This document shows positions 13,419 through 18,829 of a stretch of 18,829 bases of DNA, in pieces. The number at the start of each line of letters is the position of its first letter. Positions within the stretch are counted from its first letter, which is position 1. This DNA is from Alistipes sp. UBA928 (GTDB lineage: Bacteria; Bacteroidota; Bacteroidia; Bacteroidales; Rikenellaceae): positions 5,346 through 24,174 of the forward strand of contig DBDQ01000033.1 in assembly GCA_002293665.1 (NCBI GenBank), in the 5' to 3' direction. The notes beneath the pieces are model-generated. The model was given only the letters and a program-made list of their open reading frames with translations, did no database searches and had not been told where the DNA came from. A program made the translations under genes and the position numbers.

Positions 13419-14612
13419 TCAAGCTCTTTTTTCGTAACCCTGTTCTATTTCGTTTCTCACGGTTGCCATCACTCCGTCGATCTGAGCGAGGGCGAACATG
13501 CGTCCGTAGAATCCGTAGCCGGGGTTGTAGCCTCCTTCGGCGTCACCCAGCATGTTGCGTCCGTGGTCTATGCGCATGGGTAAGAGCGGATCGCCCGCCT
13601 TTTCGAATATACGGGTGAGTTCTATCAGGTGTCCCCGTCCTCCGAGGTGCGATGCTTCGATGAAGTTGCCGTTGGCCAACACCTCGGTGCTGCGCAGGTG
13701 GACGAACTTGACCCTCGAAACGAACTTTTGGGCCATCTCCACCACGTCGTTGTGGGCACCCGCGCTCAGCGATCCGGCGCAGAAAGTCAGCCCGTTCGAC
13801 GGATGGTCGACCGCCTTCAGCAGCCACTCGATGTCTTCGGCCGAGGTGACTATGCGCGGCAGACCGAGCACCTGCACGGGAGGATCGTCGGGGTGGACGC
13901 ACATGCCTATGCCGTACTCCTCGCACACGGGCATGAGTTGCGACAGGAAGTAGCGCATGTTCTCTCTCAGGGTGTCGCGGTCTATGCCGTCGTAGAGCGA
14001 CAGCAGCCGTTTGAAGATAGCCACCGGATTTTTGTCGCCCTCCTTGATGTTGCCGTGCACGAACCCTTGGGTCTTTACGATTATCGAGTCGATCAGATCG
14101 TCTTTTTCGGCCTGGGTGATCGTTTTATTGAGTTGCTTCACAGCCTCCATCTCTTCGGCGGTGTAGTCTTTTTCGGCCCCGTTGCGTTCGAGGATGCAGC
14201 AGTCGAAGTAGGCAAACCGTGTGCGGTCGAAGTAGAGCGACGACGTGCCGTCGTCCCACGGCCTTGCAAGGTCGGTGCGGATCCAGTCGATCACCGGCAT
14301 GAAGTTGTAGCACACCGTCTTGACACCTGCCTCGCCGAGGCTCACGAGGCTCTCGATGTAGCCAGCTATGAGCCGGTCGGCATCCTCGCCGCCATATTTT
14401 ATCGCCTCGCTCACAGGCAGGCTCTCCACCACCGACCAGTGGAGTCCGCTGCGGGCGATGAAGTTTTTCATTTCGCCCACCTTTTCGGGCGTCCACACCA
14501 CTCCGGCCGGCACGTCGTGCAGCGATGTCACGATACCCTCCACACCTATCTGCCTCAACATCGGCAGCGTGATCTTATCTTTCGGGCCGAACCATCTCCA
14601 AGTTTTTTCCAT
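13419..14612 (-). CDS. uxuA: Mannonate dehydratase
   Basis: The product is 397 aa, about the usual family length. It dehydrates D-mannonate to 2-keto-3-deoxygluconate (KDG) in the cytoplasm. The N-terminus MEKTWRWFGPKDKITLPMLR and the stretch GVEGIVTSLHDVPAGVVWT are the family hallmark. Metal- and substrate-site segments follow: CVHPDDPP, FCAGSL, KFVHLRS and MRIDHGR. The start at 14612 fits the family N-terminus exactly. It lies 29 bases downstream of the Gfo/Idh/MocA gene within the xylan/uronate cluster. With the SDR oxidoreductase it forms the fructuronate-mannonate-KDG steps of glucuronate breakdown; the uronate isomerase, KDG kinase and aldolase are not in the window. Confidence 0.96.
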   Translation of the reverse strand: MEKTWRWFGPKDKITLPMLRQIGVEGIVTSLHDVPAGVVWTPEKVGEMKNFIARSGLHWSVVESLPVSEAIKYGGEDADRLIAGYIESLVSLGEAGVKTVCYNFMPVIDWIRTDLARPWDDGTSSLYFDRTRFAYFDCCILERNGAEKDYTAEEMEAVKQLNKTITQAEKDDLIDSIIVKTQGFVHGNIKEGDKNPVAIFKRLLSLYDGIDRDTLRENMRYFLSQLMPVCEEYGIGMCVHPDDPPVQVLGLPRIVTSAEDIEWLLKAVDHPSNGLTFCAGSLSAGAHNDVVEMAQKFVSRVKFVHLRSTEVLANGNFIEASHLGGRGHLIELTRIFEKAGDPLLPMRIDHGRNMLGDAEGGYNPGYGFYGRMFALAQIDGVMATVRNEIEQGYEKRA

Positions 14613-14641
14613 AAATATACTTTATATAATCTGTTAAATAA

Positions 14642-15616
14642 TTACTCAAAAGGGTATCTCAGTCCCCACCCGGCGCGCAGACCGTCCATCTGCCGCATCA
14701 CACGCAGCGTCTCGGCATGGGGCATGAACGGCGTCTCGATCCGTCCCGCCCGTATGGCGTCGATCGCCGCCTGCACCTGATACTCGAAGCCCGTGATCTG
14801 TGGCGGGGCGTTGTGGCGCGCCACCTGCCGGTAATCGGCGTCGAACAACGTGATGCTTTCGGGATTGTTGATGTTCTCGACGATGAGGAATCCCTTTTCG
14901 CCCGACACTATCCCCTGCCTGTCGGTCTTTGCCGTGAGCGAACTGCTCAGAATCGCCATCTCTCCGCCGGGGTAGGTGAGGGTGAGGCTGTTCTGGCCGT
15001 CGACTCCGCTTGCAAGCCGCGTGCAGGTCGAAGTGGTGCTCTGCGGATCGCCCGGAAAGATCATCGCTGCGAAGTTGAGGGTGTAGACCCCCAAGTCGAG
15101 CAGCGCACCACCCGCGAGTGTCGGGTTCCACATCCGCTCCATAGCGGCGTTGGGGTAGCCCAGGTTGGCTGTCACCATCTGCGGAGTGCCAATGTCGCCT
15201 CGAGCCACGATCTCGCGCATGGTTTGCGTCAGCGGCATGTAGCGCGTCCAGATCGCCTCGGCGACGAAAACATTCCTCTCTGCCGCCAGCGCCAACACCT
15301 CTTCCGCCTCGCGGGCGTTCACCGTGAATGGCTTTTCGCACAGTACTGGCTTCCCGGCACGGATGCACTTCAGCGCGTCCCCACTGTGCATCGGGTGCGG
15401 CGTGGCTATGTACACGAGTTCCACCTCAGAGTCGGCGAGCATCGCCTCGAGCGAGTCGTAGGCCCTTTCGGCGCCCCACTCGGCGGCGAACGCGTCGGCA
15501 GTCTCCTGCCGCCTCGACACCACCGCGCGGAACTTCACTCCCTCCATATCGCGGAGGGTATGGGCCATCTTGCGTGCTATCCAGCCAGTACCTATGATCC
15601 CTACACCGAATGCCAT
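14642..15616 (-). CDS. Gfo/Idh/MocA-family NAD(P)-dependent oxidoreductase
   Basis: The product is 324 aa. The N-terminal Rossmann fold opens with GIIGTGWIARKMA (residues 6-18), and the family signature EKP is at 94-96 in VLCEKPFTVN. The C-terminal sugar-binding domain contains GGALLDLGVYTLNFA, where many relatives have His in place of this Tyr; the Tyr form is seen in the dihydrodiol/xylose dehydrogenase-like branch. No signal peptide, so it is cytoplasmic. Its start lies one base after the GH43 stop, so it belongs to the same operon. The likely substrate is a pentose, uronate or derived aldose, possibly D-xylose, but this cannot be fixed from sequence. It would oxidise or epimerise a released sugar. 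Confidence 0.88.
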   Translation of the reverse strand: MAFGVGIIGTGWIARKMAHTLRDMEGVKFRAVVSRRQETADAFAAEWGAERAYDSLEAMLADSEVELVYIATPHPMHSGDALKCIRAGKPVLCEKPFTVNAREAEEVLALAAERNVFVAEAIWTRYMPLTQTMREIVARGDIGTPQMVTANLGYPNAAMERMWNPTLAGGALLDLGVYTLNFAAMIFPGDPQSTTSTCTRLASGVDGQNSLTLTYPGGEMAILSSSLTAKTDRQGIVSGEKGFLIVENINNPESITLFDADYRQVARHNAPPQITGFEYQVQAAIDAIRAGRIETPFMPHAETLRVMRQMDGLRAGWGLRYPFE

Positions 15617-15617
15617 C

Positions 15618-16574
15618 TCAACCTACCGTTACGATGGTGCCGTCGGGGTTGTAGGTCAGTTCGGCCACTTTCATGGAGCGCAGCCATGTGCGGCCTCCGG
15701 AGGGCACGCTGTCGTGGTGGAACAGATACCACTTGCCACGGAACTCGACTATGCTGTGGTGAGTCGTCCAGCCCACCACGGGGTTGAGTATCACCCCTTT
15801 GTAGGTGAACGGCCCGTAGGGGTTGTCGCCCATGGCGTAGCACAGCAGGTGGGTGTCGCCCGTCGAGTACGAGAAGTAGTACTTGCCGTTGTATTTGTGC
15901 ATCCATGACGCCTCGAAGAATCTGCGCTTCGTGTCGCCCTGTGTCAGGGGCTTGCCGTGTTCGTCGAGAATCACCAGATCGCGCGGCTCCTCGGCGAACT
16001 GAAGCATGTCGCCGCCGAGGCGCGCCACTTTTGCACACAGCGCGGGCTCGTTGTCGGCGGGAAATGCCTCCACGGCGATCGCCTTGTTGCCTCGATAGCG
16101 TTGGAGTTGTCCACCCCAGATGCCGCCGAAGTAGATGTAGTACTCGCCGTTCTCCTCGAAAACGCATGGGTCGATGCTGTAGCTTCCGCGCATCGGGTCG
16201 CCCTGTGCCACAAAGGGGCCGGCGGGCGAGTCGGCAGTCGCCACCCCGAGGTGGAAAACGTCGTTCTTATCCTTGAGCGAGAAGTACATGTAGTATTTTC
16301 CCCCTTTGCACGCCACGTCGCTGTCCCACAGTTGGCGTCCTGCCCAGGGAATGGTTTCGGTCGACAGCACCATGCCGTGGTCGGTGACGGGGCCGCCCAC
16401 CTCGTCCATCGAGAAGACGTGGTAGTCGCGCATGTCGAAGTGACTGCCGTCGTCGTCCTCAGGTATGCCGCTTTCCCAGTCGTGCGAGGGGTAGATGTAG
16501 AGTTTGCCTTCGAAGACGTGGGCCGACGGGTCGGCCATGTAGTCGTCGGGCCACAGGTATTTTGCTTTAGACAT
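15618..16574 (-). CDS. Glycoside hydrolase family 43, cytoplasmic (xylosidase/arabinofuranosidase type)
   Basis: The product is 318 aa, a single five-bladed propeller domain. It has no signal peptide, so it acts on imported oligosaccharides. The GH43 catalytic residues can be placed as Asp15 (MADPSAHVF), Asp135 (SYSIDPCVF) and Glu221 (FFEASWMHK), with a candidate calcium-site His at 272/273 (WTTHHSI). The propeller blades repeat as GKLYIYPS, GKYYMYFS, GEYYIYFG, GKYYFSYS and GKWYLFHH. The neighbouring xylanase suggests beta-xylosidase or alpha-L-arabinofuranosidase activity on xylo-oligosaccharides. It lies 20 bases downstream of the GH10 gene and one base before the oxidoreductase gene. Confidence 0.92.
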   Translation of the reverse strand: MSKAKYLWPDDYMADPSAHVFEGKLYIYPSHDWESGIPEDDDGSHFDMRDYHVFSMDEVGGPVTDHGMVLSTETIPWAGRQLWDSDVACKGGKYYMYFSLKDKNDVFHLGVATADSPAGPFVAQGDPMRGSYSIDPCVFEENGEYYIYFGGIWGGQLQRYRGNKAIAVEAFPADNEPALCAKVARLGGDMLQFAEEPRDLVILDEHGKPLTQGDTKRRFFEASWMHKYNGKYYFSYSTGDTHLLCYAMGDNPYGPFTYKGVILNPVVGWTTHHSIVEFRGKWYLFHHDSVPSGGRTWLRSMKVAELTYNPDGTIVTVG

Positions 16575-16594
16575 ATCTTTTGATGTTATGTTTG

Positions 16595-17746
16595 TTATCG
16601 GTTTTTAGCCATGTTTGCAATCTCCCATATGACCGGTTTGGCCTGGTACTCGCGGTCGAACAGCAGCGGGTAGTCGGTTCGTCCCGCCATCGGGTAGTTG
16701 TTTTTCCACGACGTGGCGTCGGTCACTCCCCACAGCGTCACTCTCGACACTATGTCCGACCGGTCGAGGAACAGTTTGAAGTACTCGCCCATGCGTGCGT
16801 TCCACTGGTCGCTCACCTCCTGCGACAGTGCGCGGGTAAAGGGATTCATAGCCTCGCGGTAGCCCACCGTGTCGGCAATATTGGCTCCACCGGCCCCACG
16901 GGTGGGACGCGGCAGCGCGCTCATGTCGAGCTCGGTGATCATCACCTTCACTCCGGCGGCACCGTAGGCGTCGATCGCGGCGCGGTACTCGTCGAGGGTA
17001 GGGGAGTCCATTCCTATGTGGCCCTGCATCCCCACGCCGTCGATCCTAAGTCCGCGGGCTTTCAGTTCGCCCACCAACTTGACTATGGCGTCGCGCTTTC
17101 CGGGATACCATTCGTTGTAGTCGTTATAGTAGAGTTCGGCGTCGGGATCGGCTTCGTGGGCGAACTGGAATGCCAAAGGTATGAAATCTTCGCCGATTAT
17201 CCTTACGAACTTGCTCTGGCGATACGATCCGTCCTCCATGATGGCTTCGTTGACCACGTCCCACCCCTTGACGCGACCTTTGTAGCGGCCCACCACGGTG
17301 TAGATGTGGTTTTTCATGCGTTCGATGAGCACCTCGCGCGAGACATCGGCGCCGTTGGTGTCGGTGAAGAACCACGACGGAGCCTGGGAATGCCACACCA
17401 GGCAGTGGCCCGTGATCCACATGCCGTTCTTCTCGCCGTACTCCACGAAACGGTCGGCGTCGTTCCAGAAGAATTCGCCCTCGCGCGGCTGCATCGGGCC
17501 GCTCTTCATGCAGTTTTCGGGCACTATGGCGTCGAAATGGCGTTTGATAATAGCGTCGGCCTCTGCGTCGCGCTCATAGATGTTGTCGGCGTTGAGCGCC
17601 GTGCCTATGTAAAACCTGCCTGCCAACGCGTCCTTCATCGACGGGGCCTCTCCTTCGCCGGCGTTCTGTGTGCCGCCGCAACCTGCCGCCGCGATGGCCG
17701 TCAGGCCCACCAGTGCGGCTCCGAGTATGGAAAACCTTTTTTTCAT
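16595..17746 (-). CDS. Endo-1,4-beta-xylanase, GH10, lipoprotein
   Basis: The product is 383 aa. The N-terminus MKKRFSILGAALVGLTAIAA ends in AAGC, a lipobox with Cys23, followed by a Gly/Glu-rich tether, so the enzyme is probably anchored on the outer membrane. The GH10 barrel begins near residue 37. The acid/base Glu167 is in WDVVNEAI and the nucleophile Glu272 in ITELDMS. Substrate-site motifs HCLVWHSQAP, YYNDYNEW, GVGMQGHIG and LWGVTD are all present. There is no carbohydrate-binding module and no long insertion in the barrel. It cuts internal beta-1,4-xylosyl bonds. It lies between the GPH transporter (14 bases upstream) and the GH43 gene in one operon. Confidence 0.96.
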   Translation of the reverse strand: MKKRFSILGAALVGLTAIAAAGCGGTQNAGEGEAPSMKDALAGRFYIGTALNADNIYERDAEADAIIKRHFDAIVPENCMKSGPMQPREGEFFWNDADRFVEYGEKNGMWITGHCLVWHSQAPSWFFTDTNGADVSREVLIERMKNHIYTVVGRYKGRVKGWDVVNEAIMEDGSYRQSKFVRIIGEDFIPLAFQFAHEADPDAELYYNDYNEWYPGKRDAIVKLVGELKARGLRIDGVGMQGHIGMDSPTLDEYRAAIDAYGAAGVKVMITELDMSALPRPTRGAGGANIADTVGYREAMNPFTRALSQEVSDQWNARMGEYFKLFLDRSDIVSRVTLWGVTDATSWKNNYPMAGRTDYPLLFDREYQAKPVIWEIANMAKNR

Positions 17747-17760
17747 GATATTATCGTTTT

Positions 17761-18829
17761 TTATTGTTTATTACCCATTGCCCTCTGTTCGATCTCCACA
17801 TTGATGCGGTCTATGACCTCGTCTTCGAGCTCGTACTTCGAGATAACGAACATGGCCACTATCATCAGTATTGCCGGGATCACGGCCACGAGCCACAGGA
17901 TGCCCTGCTCGGCAAAAGCCGACTGCGTCACGGCGTTGGTCTCGTCGAATTTCACGATTGCCAGCACGAATCCCGGCACAACCCCTCCGAGAGCCATCCC
18001 TGCCTTGAAGAATATCCCCGTCAGTGCGTTAACTATACCCGATATGCGCCGGCCCGTGGTGTGCTCGCCGTAGGATATAACCTCGGGAACCAGCGCCCAC
18101 ATGTAACCCGTGGCCACGAGCACGCCCGTCGATTTGACGAACTGAGCCACCAACACGAGCCACACCTGTGTCTTCAGCGCCGGGATCATCGAAATGACGT
18201 AGAGCATAGCCATGCCGAAGATAGCCACCGTCAGGAAGACATAGAACATCTGCTTCTTGCCTATCCAGCGCTTGATGGCCGGCACCATAGGCATGAAAAT
18301 GAATGCCGGGATCGACCCCAGCGCCGCGAACCACGGCAGCTTGTCGGGCGCCTGCACGTTGTATATCATATAGTACGACCCGGCCGAGTTGCCGATAGCC
18401 ATCATGGCGAAAGCCGTGATGAAGAAGAACGCCAGCACTCTGAGCGGCTTGTTGCGCAAAAACTCCGTCCACAGGTCGCTCACCTTCACCTGCTCGGTGT
18501 CCTTTTCGTCCATCACCACCCGCTCTTTGGTCTGCGTGTAGCAGAATATGAGCAGCGCGAGGCCCACAAGTGCGTAGATAGTCATCGTGATGAACCATGC
18601 TCCGCCCGCCTCCGAGGAGTTGATTCTGCCGTCGGGCGACAGTGTACGCACGATCACCGGAATGCCGTAGGCCACGGCCAGACCTCCCAGGTTGGCAAGG
18701 AACATTCGCGTTGAGGTGAGCTTTGTGATCTCGTCGGTCGAGCGCGTCAGCGAGGCGTTGAGCGCGCCGTAGGGAACGTTGACAAGAGTGTAGCACATCG
18801 ACAGACCCACATACGTTATGTAGGCGTAG
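17761..18829 (-). CDS. GPH-family (glycoside/pentoside/hexuronide) sugar symporter, N-terminus cut by window
   Basis: About 356 codons are visible, running off the window end; the true start lies beyond 18829. The first visible part (YVGLSMCYTLVNVPYGALNA, then SLTRSTDEITKLTSTRMF) contains the conserved loop of GPH:cation symporters such as MelB, XynP and GusB. At least eight hydrophobic segments follow, for example LGGLAVAYGIPVIV, FITMTIYALVGLALLIFCY, VLAFFFITAFAMMAIG and MFYVFLTVAIFGMAMLYV. The C-terminus is short and charged. It would import xylo-oligosaccharides or (aldo)uronates with a cation through the inner membrane. It is the first visible gene of the minus-strand xylan operon. Confidence 0.92.
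   Translation of the reverse strand, partial: YAYITYVGLSMCYTLVNVPYGALNASLTRSTDEITKLTSTRMFLANLGGLAVAYGIPVIVRTLSPDGRINSSEAGGAWFITMTIYALVGLALLIFCYTQTKERVVMDEKDTEQVKVSDLWTEFLRNKPLRVLAFFFITAFAMMAIGNSAGSYYMIYNVQAPDKLPWFAALGSIPAFIFMPMVPAIKRWIGKKQMFYVFLTVAIFGMAMLYVISMIPALKTQVWLVLVAQFVKSTGVLVATGYMWALVPEVISYGEHTTGRRISGIVNALTGIFFKAGMALGGVVPGFVLAIVKFDETNAVTQSAFAEQGILWLVAVIPAILMIVAMFVISKYELEDEVIDRINVEIEQRAMGNKQ

Noticed and set aside
16580..18073. Plus-strand ORF of 497 codons opposite the GH10 and transporter genes
   Set aside because: It crosses two confidently identified genes on the other strand and shows no domain; it is a shadow frame.

Overview
The window comes from a Bacteroidota chromosome, most likely order Bacteroidales. 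GC is fairly high (high fifties by eye), so a Rikenellaceae/Alistipes-like genome is possible, but I cannot fix the genus. The evidence is Bacteroidales-type promoters (a TAnnTTTG -7 box, in the best case with TTTG 19 bp upstream), few Shine-Dalgarno sequences, many lipoproteins starting MKK...C, an SDR-type threonine dehydrogenase, a BatD protein and an SDR-type mannonate oxidoreductase. I see no IS element, integrase, CRISPR array or rRNA.

Layout. (1) 1-190: the 3' end of gdhA and its terminator. (2) 241-5037, all on the minus strand: a secreted-protein block with a small orphan gene, a C10 (streptopain-like) cysteine protease lipoprotein, an HExxH metalloprotease lipoprotein and two small lipoproteins. 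The metalloprotease reading frame is broken at a run of eight G/C between its signal peptide and its body. (3) 5038-5769: a long non-coding stretch with tRNA-Thr(GGT), its promoter and terminator, and a possible structured RNA leader. (4) 5770-9585, plus strand: tdh, a VanX-type D-Ala-D-Ala dipeptidase, a two-helix Imm17-like protein, an orphan short BatD and a small membrane protein that is also frameshifted at a G run. (5) 9652-12382: a stress/redox block with an OsmC-family protein, a convergent AraC regulator, and a hemerythrin protein overlapping a LuxR-type regulator whose receiver domain has lost its phosphorylatable Asp. (6) 12419-18829, minus strand: a glucuronoxylan/hexuronate utilization cluster with a GPH transporter, a GH10 xylanase lipoprotein, a GH43 glycosidase, a Gfo/Idh/MocA oxidoreductase, mannonate dehydratase (UxuA) and an SDR mannonate oxidoreductase.

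How the genes work together. In block 6 the outer-surface xylanase cuts xylan, the GPH symporter imports products, the cytoplasmic GH43 trims oligosaccharides, and the two Uxu enzymes act in the glucuronate/fructuronate-to-KDG route. An alpha-glucuronidase and uronate isomerase are expected outside the window. Block 2 looks like an exported proteolytic set. Block 4 joins amino-acid catabolism to an uncharacterised envelope module. Block 5 combines peroxide-type stress defence with a possible O2/NO-sensing pair. The points most worth a second look are the G/C-homopolymer frameshifts, the hemerythrin/pseudo-receiver pair, the orphan BatD module, and the structured non-coding DNA at 5068-5378 and 13253-13407.
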